The notes beneath the pieces are model-generated. The model was not told the DNA's origin. It saw only the letters and a list, made by a program, of their open reading frames with translations, and searched no databases. A DNA stretch of 64,000 nt, from the NCBI GenBank assembly GCA_024235395.1, contig JACKMK010000002.1, forward strand, positions 186,001 to 250,000, written 5' to 3'. This document shows positions 17,675-27,023 of the stretch, in pieces. The position numbers and the translations under genes were made by a program. Within the stretch, counting starts at the first letter, position 1, and the number at the start of each line of letters is the position of its first letter. Source of the stretch: Chromatiaceae bacterium. Lineage in GTDB: Bacteria > Pseudomonadota > Gammaproteobacteria > Chromatiales > Chromatiaceae.

Positions 17675-18826
17675 ATGGACGACAGGGAAAGTGTTTTCAG
17701 CACAGCCAGAGCGGCTGTGATGGCAGGGGGTTTGGCGATGCTGCTCGGCGCCCCGGCCGCGCAAGCGGTCGACGGCGTGACCTATGATTTCGAGGATTTG
17801 CCGCTGAACCATGTACTGAACGCGCAGGACGGTTGGTATTTTCAACCGGATTTCGGTTGGTTGGTAACGCGCCAGGACGATTCGCCGGCCAACGGCACCC
17901 AGGTTGTACAGCCACTCGCCGGTGTGGCGTCCGGTTTCTTTGCATACCTGACGCGTCCCAACAATTCGGCGTTCCGCTACAGTCCGTACTTCGGAAACGA
18001 GACCTCGGCTGTATCGCAGGTCGATGTGAATGCGATGGCCGCCGCAGGGGTCGCGCTGGGGAGGGATATCAACGGCGATCAGCTGTTGATGTTGGAGTCA
18101 GGTGAACGCGGCCCGGCTTTCGGGACCTTTCGCGACTCACAACAGAGTGTGGCGAACTTCGTCATCCAGTCGGTGGATGGTGTCGTGCATGCCGCACCGC
18201 TGATCACCGCACAGCGTTGCTGCAACCAGGACGACGACTGGTACCGTCTGCAACTGCGCATGGACCTGACGGCCAACAATGGCGCCGGGGCAGGCAGTCT
18301 GTACTACAAGAATCTGACCCGCGGCGACGATCGCTTTCAGGCGGTCGCCGAACTGCAGAACGTGAATCTGCACCTGGATCAGATGTCCGCGCTGGCCGGT
18401 CCCACGCGTTGGCTGGCGATGCACTTGATCATGCGCTTCGACGGTTCGCAGCACATGCCGAGCCTGGACAATGTCGTACCGCGGGTACCGATCGTGCTGC
18501 AGCGTGATCTGACGATGCATGTACAGGCGGTCGATGCGACCGTCCCGATCGGTGCCAAGTTCGATCTGTTGCTGACCCCAGCGACGGTCGCCAGCGATCC
18601 GACGGGCCTGTACTGGCGGCTGGCGCAGTTTCGGGTCGTCGACGGCAGCACGCCGTCGACCACGACGATGCAGTCGAACTGGGACCTGACGATGGCCAGT
18701 GTCGACGTCATCGATGCGCTGGACGACGCCGATTCGGTGTCCAGCGTAGAGCTCGAATTCCAGAGCTGGGACGGCGTGAACCCGACGTCGATGCTGTGGA
18801 AGCTGGGCAGCTTCATGGTGCCTTGA
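17675..18826 (+). CDS. Exported protein of unknown function
   Basis: A 383-residue protein. An atypically long N-region (MDDRESVFSTARAA) leads into a hydrophobic stretch ending APAAQAVDG, which looks like a signal peptide cleaved after QA. The mature part reads like a secreted beta-rich domain (YDFEDLPLNHVLNAQDGW; FQSWDG near the end) with one adjacent Cys pair (QRCCNQDDD). I recognise no family. GGAG at 17663-17666 supports ATG 17675; the frame is open further left but without a plausible start. It ends 5 bp before the GTG chosen for the next gene, so the two are probably co-transcribed. Confidence 0.65.
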   Translation: MDDRESVFSTARAAVMAGGLAMLLGAPAAQAVDGVTYDFEDLPLNHVLNAQDGWYFQPDFGWLVTRQDDSPANGTQVVQPLAGVASGFFAYLTRPNNSAFRYSPYFGNETSAVSQVDVNAMAAAGVALGRDINGDQLLMLESGERGPAFGTFRDSQQSVANFVIQSVDGVVHAAPLITAQRCCNQDDDWYRLQLRMDLTANNGAGAGSLYYKNLTRGDDRFQAVAELQNVNLHLDQMSALAGPTRWLAMHLIMRFDGSQHMPSLDNVVPRVPIVLQRDLTMHVQAVDATVPIGAKFDLLLTPATVASDPTGLYWRLAQFRVVDGSTPSTTTMQSNWDLTMASVDVIDALDDADSVSSVELEFQSWDGVNPTSMLWKLGSFMVP

Positions 18827-18831
18827 TCGGT

Positions 18832-19788
18832 GTGGCAGCAGCGTTTCCGTCCGCATTGAGATCGATCGGCTGCGCCAGCCGACGATCCTGGCGGACGGTA
18901 GTGCCGCTCCTCTGCTGCATCGTGATTTCGGGGGCACGCGCGACACCGCCCGGTGCAGACGCGGTTGCCCGCGAGATCGAATTCGTGAATCACTTCGCAG
19001 CCGTGCGCAATATCCACTACGGCACACCGCAGGCGCCCGTCGTGGTGTTCGATCGCTCGGCCGACGGACAGACGCGCGTCAACACCTTCGAGCGCTGGCG
19101 CCGCAACGACCATGGCGACGGCCCGGTCGGCGCCAGTGACCTGGCGATCTTTCGCAGCGGCAAACTGCGCGGCACCGGCATCCTGGTGACCGAGCCACGC
19201 GATCCGACGCGCAGCCGCGACTACCGTCTCTGGCTGCCGTCGCTACGCAAGGTGCGCCGTTTTGCCGAGCCGGATCCGGCAGACAACTGGGGTGGGTCGA
19301 ATTTCTCGTACGGCGATATCTACGTACGGCGGCCGCACGACGAGCAGCACAGGCTGCTCGGTCGAGAGACCTTCGACGACTGCCTGGGCGTCGTTCAGTT
19401 GCCGCCCACCGAACGCGATCGCCACACAGCGGCGATCCCCGGCGCAGACTGCAGTGCGCGCGGGCGTGCGGTGTTTCGCCTGCAGAGTCGTCCGTACCGC
19501 AACGACCTGGGTTACGACGAGCGTATCAGCTGGGTCGACGTGGAGACCTTCGCCGACTACCGCGCCCTCTATTATCGGGACGGTCAACCCGTCAAGGTGA
19601 TCGACAAGGCATGGCGCAGCATGCAGTTGGACGACCCCCGTGCCCAGTACTGGGTCTACTGGTATGCGCGCAGTTTCGCGGACGATCGACAGGGCATGGC
19701 GTTCGTGGCGCCCGATGCGGTGCAGTGGAATACCGAACTCGATCCCGATCTGTGGTCCGAACAGACCTTGCGCCGTATCCGTCGCTGA
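18832..19788 (+). CDS. LolA-like outer-membrane lipoprotein-sorting-type protein, exported
   Basis: The product resembles the periplasmic LolA-like 'outer membrane lipoprotein-sorting protein' family (the sigma-E-regulated type), whose members are half-barrels that bind lipid-like ligands. Supporting segments are DYRLWLPSLRKVRRF, NWGGSNFSYGDIYVRRP and SWVDVETFADYRALYYRDG, which follow the family order (lipid-facing beta strands, then the 'GSDFTYGD' loop). A hydrophobic segment VVPLLCCIVISGARA looks like the signal peptide. The start is uncertain: GTG 18832 is used here; GTG 18796 overlaps the previous gene and GTG 18901 has a better-placed GGCGGA. Its position after three exported proteins suggests a role in their envelope assembly. 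This is inference. Confidence 0.68.
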   Translation: MAAAFPSALRSIGCASRRSWRTVVPLLCCIVISGARATPPGADAVAREIEFVNHFAAVRNIHYGTPQAPVVVFDRSADGQTRVNTFERWRRNDHGDGPVGASDLAIFRSGKLRGTGILVTEPRDPTRSRDYRLWLPSLRKVRRFAEPDPADNWGGSNFSYGDIYVRRPHDEQHRLLGRETFDDCLGVVQLPPTERDRHTAAIPGADCSARGRAVFRLQSRPYRNDLGYDERISWVDVETFADYRALYYRDGQPVKVIDKAWRSMQLDDPRAQYWVYWYARSFADDRQGMAFVAPDAVQWNTELDPDLWSEQTLRRIRR

Positions 19789-19910
19789 TCGTCCCGCCTG
19801 CCCGCCGGGCCTGACCGCGTTCGACCGGCGTCCCGCCCATTTTTTGTCCATCGGTTTGCACACAGTCATTTATGATGGGCGCGCCTTCGAATGCCAGCCC
19901 GGAGTCGTCG

Positions 19911-21323
19911 ATGTCACCGCCCGTCCACAAGACCAAGCTGGTCTGCACCATCGGCCCTGCGTCGGACGATCCGGACGTCTTGGTGCGGATGCTCGAGGCC
20001 GGCATGGATGTCGCGCGCCTGAACTTTTCGCACGGCGATTTCGACGGTCATGCACAGACCATCGCGCATCTGCGCGATGCGGCGCAACGTTGCGGACGAC
20101 GCCTTGCGATCATGGCCGATCTGCCCGGTCCGAAGATCCGCATCGGTGAGTTGGCCACCGACAAGGTCGAGCTCACGATCGGCGATCCCGTCATCCTCAC
20201 CACCGAGGAGATCGTCGGCGACGCGCGCCGACTCTCGGTCAATTTCGACCCGCTGCCGCGCGCGGTACATGCAGACGACAAGCTGTTCCTCAACGACGGC
20301 CTGATCTCGCTCAAAGTGGTCCGTGTGGACGGCATCGAGGTGCATTGCGAGGTGCGCGCCGGCGGCGAGCTGTCGCCGCGCAAGGGCCTCAATCTGCCCG
20401 GTATCGACCTGGGGATCAGTGCGTTCACCGCACGCGACCAGGAGTGCCTGGAGTTCGCCCTGCAGCATGGCGTGGATGCCGTCAGCCAGTCGTTCGTCGC
20501 CGGTGCCGACGACGTGAACGCCGTGCGCGAGGCGGCCGCATCGCTCGGTTACCAACCGTTCCTGATCGCCAAGATCGAGCGCGCGCGCGCGATCGAAAAA
20601 CTCGACGAGATCCTGGCCGCGGCCGACGGTCTGATGGTCGCACGTGGCGACCTCGGGGTGGAGGTGCCGATCGCCGAGATGGCGATCGTACAGAAGCAAC
20701 TGATGCGCGCGGCGAATCACCTGGGTAAACCGATCATCACCGCGACCCAGATGCTCGAGTCGATGATCGAACACCGGCGTCCGACGCGCGCCGAGGCCAC
20801 CGACGTCGCGAATGCGATCCTCGACGGCACCGACGCGGTGATGCTGTCGGCAGAGTCGGCAATGGGCCGCTATCCGGTCGAGGCGATCGAGATGCTGGCC
20901 GAGATCGCCGCGGCGACCGAGCCGCACCGGCCGCGCTCGGTGTTCGATGCGCGCTGCCCGGCCAATGCGCGGCTCGCCGACCTGATCGCGCGCAGCATCC
21001 ACCAGGCGGTCACCAATATGGATACGGTCGCGGTGATGGTGCCGACCCGCAGCGGATCTATGGCCCGCAATGTTGCGCGCTTTCGACTGCCGACCTGGAT
21101 CACCGCGCTCAGCAAGGAGTTCGCGACCTGTCAGGCGCTGCAGTTTTCCTACGGCGTGCATCCGTTGCAGGTCGATGCCGATCTCGCCGACTGGACGCCG
21201 TACGTCCGCGACTGGGCGCACAGGCAGGGCTTCGACAGGGGCATCGCGGTACTCGCCCAGGGACCGTCCGAGGAGTACCCCTGCGGCAACCACCGCATGG
21301 AGATCGTCGACCTCAGCCTGTGA
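19911..21323 (+). CDS. pyk: Pyruvate kinase
   Basis: Pyruvate kinase converts phosphoenolpyruvate and ADP to pyruvate and ATP. The 470-residue protein has the full family length: TKLVCTIGPAS and MDVARLNFSHG at the start, catalytic AKIERARAIE, MVARGDLGVEVP and ITATQMLESM. GGAG at 19901-19904 places the start at ATG 19911; an upstream ATG at 19872 overlaps the sequence TATGAT (19871-19876), which looks like a -10 box for this gene. It runs towards a leftward redoxin gene, 12 bp apart. With pckA at 31 kb, the window holds both directions of PEP/pyruvate metabolism. Confidence 0.96.
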   Translation: MSPPVHKTKLVCTIGPASDDPDVLVRMLEAGMDVARLNFSHGDFDGHAQTIAHLRDAAQRCGRRLAIMADLPGPKIRIGELATDKVELTIGDPVILTTEEIVGDARRLSVNFDPLPRAVHADDKLFLNDGLISLKVVRVDGIEVHCEVRAGGELSPRKGLNLPGIDLGISAFTARDQECLEFALQHGVDAVSQSFVAGADDVNAVREAAASLGYQPFLIAKIERARAIEKLDEILAAADGLMVARGDLGVEVPIAEMAIVQKQLMRAANHLGKPIITATQMLESMIEHRRPTRAEATDVANAILDGTDAVMLSAESAMGRYPVEAIEMLAEIAAATEPHRPRSVFDARCPANARLADLIARSIHQAVTNMDTVAVMVPTRSGSMARNVARFRLPTWITALSKEFATCQALQFSYGVHPLQVDADLADWTPYVRDWAHRQGFDRGIAVLAQGPSEEYPCGNHRMEIVDLSL

Positions 21324-21335
21324 CGGGCACGCGGT

Positions 21336-21935
21336 TCAATACTTCACCGAGCAGCCGTACGGACGGGTCACGGGCTCGCTGACGGGCGCGCCGCTCAACA
21401 CCTCGTCGAGCGCGACACGGACATAGGGTGTCGCGCGTTCGATGTCGGCCGGGTTGGCGCTCGGCACGCTGTCGATGCCGCCCATGTAGACCAGGGTGCC
21501 GGCGTCGTCGATGACGTACATGTGCGGTGTCGTGCGGGCGCCGTACCGCCGGCCCACGTCACCACTCTCGTCGAGCAGCACCGCGGCCGGTGCGGCGTTG
21601 CGATCGGCGGTCAGCCGGTTGGCCTGCGCCGGGCTGACGTGGCCCTGCTTGCCGGGTGCCGACGAGATCACCGACAGCCAGACGACACCGCGTGCCGCGG
21701 CATCGCGCTGTTGCGCCTGCATATTGTCCGCACCGTAGTGTTTGCGGACATAGGGGCAGTCGTGGCTGGTCCATTCGAGCACCACGGTCTTGCCGCGGTA
21801 GTCGCCCAGGGTGTGCACCTTGCCCTGCGTGTCGGGCAGCGTGAAGTCCGGGGCCGGCTGGCCGACCTGCACGGCGGCCTGGACGCCGCCGCTGATCAGC
21901 AGGGTCATGATTGCAAACAGACGGTTCGTTGGCAT
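21336..21935 (-). CDS. Periplasmic thioredoxin-fold (redoxin/AhpC-TSA) protein
   Basis: A 199-residue exported protein with a signal peptide (MPTNRLFAIMTLLISGGVQA) and a redoxin domain starting VGQPAPDFTLPDTQGK. The active-site region is WTSHDCPYVRKHY, with only one cysteine of the usual CxxC; a second Cys lies at the C-terminus (PYGCSVKY). The cis-Pro loop is RTTPHMYVID. The reading AAGGAG-8 bases-ATG selects the start at 21935; an ATG and a GTG just upstream are too close to it. It begins 5 bp after the dsbD stop on the same strand, so DsbD probably supplies its reducing power. Confidence 0.82.
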   Translation of the reverse strand: MPTNRLFAIMTLLISGGVQAAVQVGQPAPDFTLPDTQGKVHTLGDYRGKTVVLEWTSHDCPYVRKHYGADNMQAQQRDAAARGVVWLSVISSAPGKQGHVSPAQANRLTADRNAAPAAVLLDESGDVGRRYGARTTPHMYVIDDAGTLVYMGGIDSVPSANPADIERATPYVRVALDEVLSGAPVSEPVTRPYGCSVKY

Positions 21936-21940
21936 CTGCA

Positions 21941-24010
21941 TCACTCCTTCGGTTGGATGGCTTGGATCGCCTGCAACAGCAGGCCCTCGGTCAGTAGCTG
22001 GGGCAGCACGCGGGGTGGGGCGTCGCCGCCGGGATACAACAGGTACAGCGGTACGCCGCTGCGCCCGTGGCGTTGCAGTTCAGCGGTGATCGCGTCGTCG
22101 CGTCGTGTCCAGTCACCTGTCAGGTAGGTGATCTGCCGCGCCGCGAGCGCCTCCTGGACGGCGTCGCGGCGCAACGCGACGCGCTCGTTGACCTTGCAGG
22201 TGATGCACCATGCGGCGGTGAAATTGACCAGCATAGCGCGGCCCTCGGCACGCAACCCGGCGACCCGTTCCGGGCTCCACGCCAGCGCTTCGCTGGACGC
22301 GGCATCTTCGCTGCGCTCGGAATAGGTCGCCCATGCGGCAAGGCTCAGGCCGGCCAGCCCGACGGCCGCGGCGATCGTCGCCTGTCGACGCCGGTCGCGC
22401 AGCCCCAGGCCATACCACCACAGCGCGAAACCGAGCAGCACCGCGCCGCCGAGCACGGCCGCCAGCGTGCCTGCGCCGACCTGCTGGCTGAGCACCCACA
22501 GCAACCAGGCGGCGGCCGCGTACATCGGAAACGCCAGGCCATTGCGCAGGCGCTCCATCCAGGGACCGGGCGGTGGCAGGTGCTTCGTCCAGCGTGGCCA
22601 GATGCTCAGCACCAGCACCGGCAGCGCAAAGCCGCTGCCCAGCGCGAAGAACACCAGCAGGGCTTCCGGGACCGGACGGGTCAGCGCGTAACCCAGGGCG
22701 CCACCCATGAACGGTGCGGTGCACGGGCTGGCGACCAGCACGGCGAGTACGCCGGTGGCGAAGGTCCCGGCCAGTCCCGGTCGCTCGGTCAGGGCCTGTC
22801 CGGCGCCGCCCAGACGGTCGCCGAATGCGAACACCCCGGACAGGTTCAGGGCGATCACCAGCATCAGGTACAGCAGCGCGACGACCACCAGCGGTTGCTG
22901 CAGCTGAAAGCCCCAGCCGAGCGCCTCGCCACCGGCGCGCACCCCGAGCAGCAGGCCGGCCAGCGCCGCGAAACTGAGCTGTACGCCGGCAAAGAACGCC
23001 ACACCATGACCGGCGGGCGAGCCTTCCGCATGCTGCACCAGGCCGAGCACCTTGATCGACAACACCGGCAGCACACAGGGCATCAGGTTGAGCAGCAGGC
23101 CACCGGCGGTGGCCAGGGCGAGCACCAGCCAGAGTGTCGGGGTGGCTTCGGCGGGTGTCGCGGGCCGCGGCTCGGCGGCCACCTCGAACCCGCGCGTCAG
23201 GTTTGCGCCGGTCCCTTGCTCGCTGACCACCAACAGGCCGCGCAGCGACGAGCGGCCATCGGGCGGTAGCTCGCCGGTCGGCACCGACAGCCGCAGCGTA
23301 TCGCCATCGCGTGTCCACGACTGTCCGCCGGCGGCCGCGACCGGACCCCACTCCTGGGCGGCGAACCACAGGTCGGCGATCCTGTCCACCGGTCGGTCGC
23401 CGCCTGAAATCTGTAGCTCCAGCGAAGCGTCGCCGGTCCTTCGATAAGTCACCCGCCCGGGGAACGCCCCGGGCAGCCGGTCGCGCGCCTTTGTGAACCG
23501 ACCTGCAGGCACCGATGTCGCGGCGCCGGGTTCGGTCACCGGCAGCTCCAGCGTGAGGCGGCCGTCTTCCGGGATGCACTCCTCGCGGCACACCAGCCAA
23601 CTCGCGTCGACCGCGATCTGCGCCCGCCCGGGCGGTGCGGCCGCCGGGATCTCGACCGGTACCAACAGGGTGACCTCGTCGTCGTAGCCGTAGTTGACCA
23701 GCGGGCCGACCGGGATCCGCCGCGGCACCGGCCAGTGGATATCGCCGGCCCGCCAACCGTCGGGCAGTGTCCAGCGCAGACGCGGTGCTTCGCCGGAGTC
23801 GCCGGGGTTGCGCCAGTAGACATGCCAATGCGGTATCAGCTCGAACCGCAGCCCCAGCCACAGCGTCTCGCCGGGCACCACCACCTCGCGCTCCGCCTCG
23901 AGGTGCAGGGTCAGGTGCGGCGTCTGCAGGGTGCTGCCGGCCACGGTCAGACCACTGATCGCAATCAGCAGCCCGGTCAGCCAGTAGCGAAAGCAATGTG
24001 CGCGGCCCAC
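21941..24010 (-). CDS. dsbD: Protein-disulfide reductase of the DsbD/ScsB type
   Basis: This inner-membrane protein moves electrons from cytoplasmic thioredoxin to periplasmic thiol proteins. The 689-residue product has a signal peptide, an N-terminal periplasmic domain (to about 270) with the Cys pair WLVCREECIPE, a central region of about eight membrane helices with MPCVLPVLS and ASPCTAPFMGG, and a C-terminal thioredoxin domain with AAWCITCKVNE. The long N-terminal domain resembles ScsB more than classical DsbD. The start is GTG 24010 behind GAGGGGGAG. It is co-transcribed with the redoxin downstream, which is likely its client. Confidence 0.92.
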   Translation of the reverse strand: MGRAHCFRYWLTGLLIAISGLTVAGSTLQTPHLTLHLEAEREVVVPGETLWLGLRFELIPHWHVYWRNPGDSGEAPRLRWTLPDGWRAGDIHWPVPRRIPVGPLVNYGYDDEVTLLVPVEIPAAAPPGRAQIAVDASWLVCREECIPEDGRLTLELPVTEPGAATSVPAGRFTKARDRLPGAFPGRVTYRRTGDASLELQISGGDRPVDRIADLWFAAQEWGPVAAAGGQSWTRDGDTLRLSVPTGELPPDGRSSLRGLLVVSEQGTGANLTRGFEVAAEPRPATPAEATPTLWLVLALATAGGLLLNLMPCVLPVLSIKVLGLVQHAEGSPAGHGVAFFAGVQLSFAALAGLLLGVRAGGEALGWGFQLQQPLVVVALLYLMLVIALNLSGVFAFGDRLGGAGQALTERPGLAGTFATGVLAVLVASPCTAPFMGGALGYALTRPVPEALLVFFALGSGFALPVLVLSIWPRWTKHLPPPGPWMERLRNGLAFPMYAAAAWLLWVLSQQVGAGTLAAVLGGAVLLGFALWWYGLGLRDRRRQATIAAAVGLAGLSLAAWATYSERSEDAASSEALAWSPERVAGLRAEGRAMLVNFTAAWCITCKVNERVALRRDAVQEALAARQITYLTGDWTRRDDAITAELQRHGRSGVPLYLLYPGGDAPPRVLPQLLTEGLLLQAIQAIQPKE

Positions 24011-24146
24011 GTCTCCCCCTCGCGTTGCCGATGCGAGTTTAGTCCGCGGTGACGCCGGATCGTTCGCAGACCGTCGGCGCGATCGGCGGCATGGACATTG
24101 CTGCTGCAGGCGGTAACCTGGAACAGGGACTCCACTCGATCTTCAA

Positions 24147-26096
24147 ATGCGTCGACGGCCTGACGATCCACCCAGTACTGCGGCACCGGCAGCGACGCTC
24201 GACGACCTGATCCGGCGTCGTTGCACGCGGCGTGCCCTGCTTGGTGGCGGTTGCGGTGTGCTGGCCGCCGGCCTGCTGCCGGACGGCATCGGCCGGGTCC
24301 TGGCCAACGTGCCCGACGCGACGCGTTTCCGTTTCACCGAGATCGCGCGCGGCGTCGACCGCACCCACCATGTCGCGCCGGGATACCGGGCCGCGGTGCT
24401 GATCCGTTGGGGCGACCCGGTGCTTGCCGGCGCCGCGGCGTTCGATCCCCGTGCCCAGTCGGCCACCGCGCAGCGGCGTCAGTTCGGTTACAACAACGAT
24501 TTCATCGGCTATGTCCCGCTGCACGCGGGAGCGCAAGGCTCCGCACACGGCCTGCTGTGCGTGAATCACGAGTACACGGTCGAATCACTGATGTTCCCGG
24601 CGACCACCGCCGACACGGACCGGCACCCGGGTGCGAGCGGTCGACGGATCGACACCGAGATGGCCGCACATGGCGGCTCGATCCTCGAGGTCCGCCGCGT
24701 GGCCGGGCGTTGGCGGGTGGTCGATGCCAGCCGTTACGCGCGTCGTATCAGCGCGCTGGACACGCCGATACGCCTTTCCGGGCCGGCGGCCGGCCACCCG
24801 CGCCTGCGCACCGCGGCCGATCCCCGCGGCACCCGGGTGATCGGCACCCTCGCCAACTGCGCCGGCGGTATCACGCCCTGGGGCACCTATCTGATGGCCG
24901 AGGAAAACTTCGACGACTATTTCGTAGGCGAGCTGCAACACGGCGCCGAGGCGGCCAATCATGCGCGGTATGGCATCCCGGGCGAACGGTTCGCCTGGGG
25001 TCGGCGGCATGCGCGTTTCGACCTGGCGCAGACGCCCAACGAGGCCAACCGGTTCGGGTGGATCGTCGAGGTCGACCCCCTGGACCCCACGTCGACGCCG
25101 GTCAAGCGCACCGCGCTCGGGCGTTTCAAGCACGAAGGCGCCGAATGTGTGCTCAACGGCGACGGGCGCGTGGTGCTGTATTCCGGTGACGACGAGGCAT
25201 TCGAGTATCTGTACCGGTTCGTCAGCGCCGGAGCGGTGGATCGCAGCGACCGGCGCGCCAACCGCGACCTGCTCGACCGGGGCACCCTGTACGTCGCGCG
25301 ATTCAACGCGGACGGCAACCTCGACTGGCTGCCGCTGGTCCACGGCCGGGGGCCGCTGACCGCGGAACAGGGCTTCGCCAGCCAGGCGGACGTGTTGATC
25401 GAGACGCGGCGCGCCGCGGACCTGCTGGGGGCGACACCGATGGACCGCCCGGAGGATGTCGAGCCGGACCCGGTGAACGGCCGGGTGTACCTGATGCTGA
25501 CCGGCAACCCGCAGCGTACGCCCGCGCAGGTCGATGCAGCGAACCCGCGCGCCACGAACCGCTGGGGGCACATCCTCGAGCTGATCCCGCCGGGCGGCGA
25601 TCATGCAGCGGACCATGCGCGCTGGGAGATCCTGGTGCGCGCCGGGGATCCCGCCGATCCGGCGGTCGGCGCGTCGTGGAACCCGGCGACCGGGGCAGAC
25701 GGTTGGTTCGCCTGCCCGGACAACGCGGTGATCGATCCGCAGGGACGCCTATGGGTGTGCAGCGACCAGGGTGGCGCCTGGTCGCGGCTCGGTCGCACCG
25801 CGGACGGTGTCTGGGCGCTCGAGACCCAGGGGGCCGGGCGCGGCACCGCGCGGTTGTTCTACCGGGCCCCGGTCGGCGCCGAGGTCTGCGGTCCACGCTT
25901 CACCCCGGACGGGCGCACGCTGTTCGTCGCGGTCCAGCACCCGGGCAAGGACGGCACCCGGCAGTTCGCGGGTTTCGAGCGTCGTTCGACCTTCGACGAT
26001 CCCGCGACCCGCTGGCCGGATTTCGACGATCGGATGCCACCTCGCCCGGCGGTCGTCGCGATCACCCGCGACGATCTGGGCGTGATCGGCGATTGA
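24147..26096 (+). CDS. PhoX-family (DUF839) exported alkaline phosphatase-like protein
   Basis: A 649-residue protein of the PhoX family, calcium/iron phosphatases that release phosphate from organic esters outside the cytoplasm. The N-terminus carries a twin-arginine signal (RRRCTRRALLGGGCGVLAAG), as expected for PhoX. Family segments are NHEYTVESLMFP, MAEENFDDYFVGE, KHEGAECVLNGDGR, RPEDVEPDPVNGRVY and WVCSDQGGAW, which hold the metal-binding Glu and Asp residues. The ATG at 24147 has no strong ribosome-binding site. The gene is divergent from dsbD (136 bp) and its 3' end faces a leftward gene 12 bp away. No Pho box was recognised upstream. Confidence 0.88.
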   Translation: MRRRPDDPPSTAAPAATLDDLIRRRCTRRALLGGGCGVLAAGLLPDGIGRVLANVPDATRFRFTEIARGVDRTHHVAPGYRAAVLIRWGDPVLAGAAAFDPRAQSATAQRRQFGYNNDFIGYVPLHAGAQGSAHGLLCVNHEYTVESLMFPATTADTDRHPGASGRRIDTEMAAHGGSILEVRRVAGRWRVVDASRYARRISALDTPIRLSGPAAGHPRLRTAADPRGTRVIGTLANCAGGITPWGTYLMAEENFDDYFVGELQHGAEAANHARYGIPGERFAWGRRHARFDLAQTPNEANRFGWIVEVDPLDPTSTPVKRTALGRFKHEGAECVLNGDGRVVLYSGDDEAFEYLYRFVSAGAVDRSDRRANRDLLDRGTLYVARFNADGNLDWLPLVHGRGPLTAEQGFASQADVLIETRRAADLLGATPMDRPEDVEPDPVNGRVYLMLTGNPQRTPAQVDAANPRATNRWGHILELIPPGGDHAADHARWEILVRAGDPADPAVGASWNPATGADGWFACPDNAVIDPQGRLWVCSDQGGAWSRLGRTADGVWALETQGAGRGTARLFYRAPVGAEVCGPRFTPDGRTLFVAVQHPGKDGTRQFAGFERRSTFDDPATRWPDFDDRMPPRPAVVAITRDDLGVIGD

Positions 26097-26108
26097 GCCG
26101 GCGCGGGC

Positions 26109-27023
26109 TCAGTCGGTGCCCAGGAAACCGTGCAGCGGCGCCAGCTGCAGGATGGCGCGGAACAGCAACTGGCTGCCGTGCAGCACGCCGAAGCAGTGGA
26201 ACCGGTACTGTTCCACCGCGGCACCGCCCAGGCCCTTGGCGGGCGGCAGCAGTGCGGGTCCGTCGACCAGGATGTGCACCCGGTCGTTGCTGCGCAGCCC
26301 GTCCTGGACGCGGTGGTCGACCGAGATCTGGTGGCTGGTATAGACCAGCGGGTCGACTGCGAAGTCGTGGTGGTCGGCCCACAGTTTTTCGAGCAGGGCG
26401 CACGACAGCAGCGATGCAGTGAACAGCGGGGCGAACTGCACGCGTTCGGTGAGTTCGTCGAAATAATCGTGCTGGTCGCACAACGCCGCGAGCGCGAAAT
26501 TCTTGCCGTTGCTGGTGTTGAGGAACTTGCGCTTGAGAAAGAACGGGCTGCCCGGTATCCGGCTTCGGTCCGGGAAGCGTTCGAGCTGCGGCAGGCCGCT
26601 GGGCGTGGCGTCGGCAAGGAAGCGCGGTTCCGCGGTCGCGCTCTGCGAGCCCATCAGCACCGGGCGGCCGCTGTCTTTGCGCAGCACCACGCGATTCGAC
26701 AGGCCGCCCCCCTTGGCGGTCCTGTCGACGGTGTTCTTCACGGTGACCTCGAAGCCCTCACCGGCGCGCAGCGCGTCGGTGAACAGGAACTCGTAGTTGC
26801 TGAAGTGCAGGCCCTTGTCGACCGCGCGGCCGTCCTCGCCGTTGTCGCGACGGTGTCGTGCGATTCGGTCCGCGGCGAGGAACTCCATCTGGAAGCCGAG
26901 TACGATCGGCGCGCCGAACGGGTTGCCCTGGACCTCCTGCCAGCGCTGCGGATCGTGGAAGGGATTGAAATCGTCGGTGGAATTGCGCGCGACGTCGATG
27001 TGGATCTGCTCGAAGCTCAGCAT
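26109..27023 (-). CDS. Predicted MaoC-like hotdog-fold protein
   Basis: A 304-residue cytoplasmic protein without signal peptide. The N-terminal segment DDFNPFHDPQRWQ and the following FGAPIVLGFQMEFL match the 'D-x4-H' hydratase loop and the central helix of MaoC-type hotdog proteins, and a second similar half (PLVYTSHQISVDHRV) suggests a double hotdog. Enzymes of this fold act on acyl-CoA or acyl-carrier-protein thioesters, but the substrate here is unknown. It stands alone between a PhoX gene and a chemoreceptor gene. Confidence 0.55.
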   Translation of the reverse strand: MLSFEQIHIDVARNSTDDFNPFHDPQRWQEVQGNPFGAPIVLGFQMEFLAADRIARHRRDNGEDGRAVDKGLHFSNYEFLFTDALRAGEGFEVTVKNTVDRTAKGGGLSNRVVLRKDSGRPVLMGSQSATAEPRFLADATPSGLPQLERFPDRSRIPGSPFFLKRKFLNTSNGKNFALAALCDQHDYFDELTERVQFAPLFTASLLSCALLEKLWADHHDFAVDPLVYTSHQISVDHRVQDGLRSNDRVHILVDGPALLPPAKGLGGAAVEQYRFHCFGVLHGSQLLFRAILQLAPLHGFLGTD

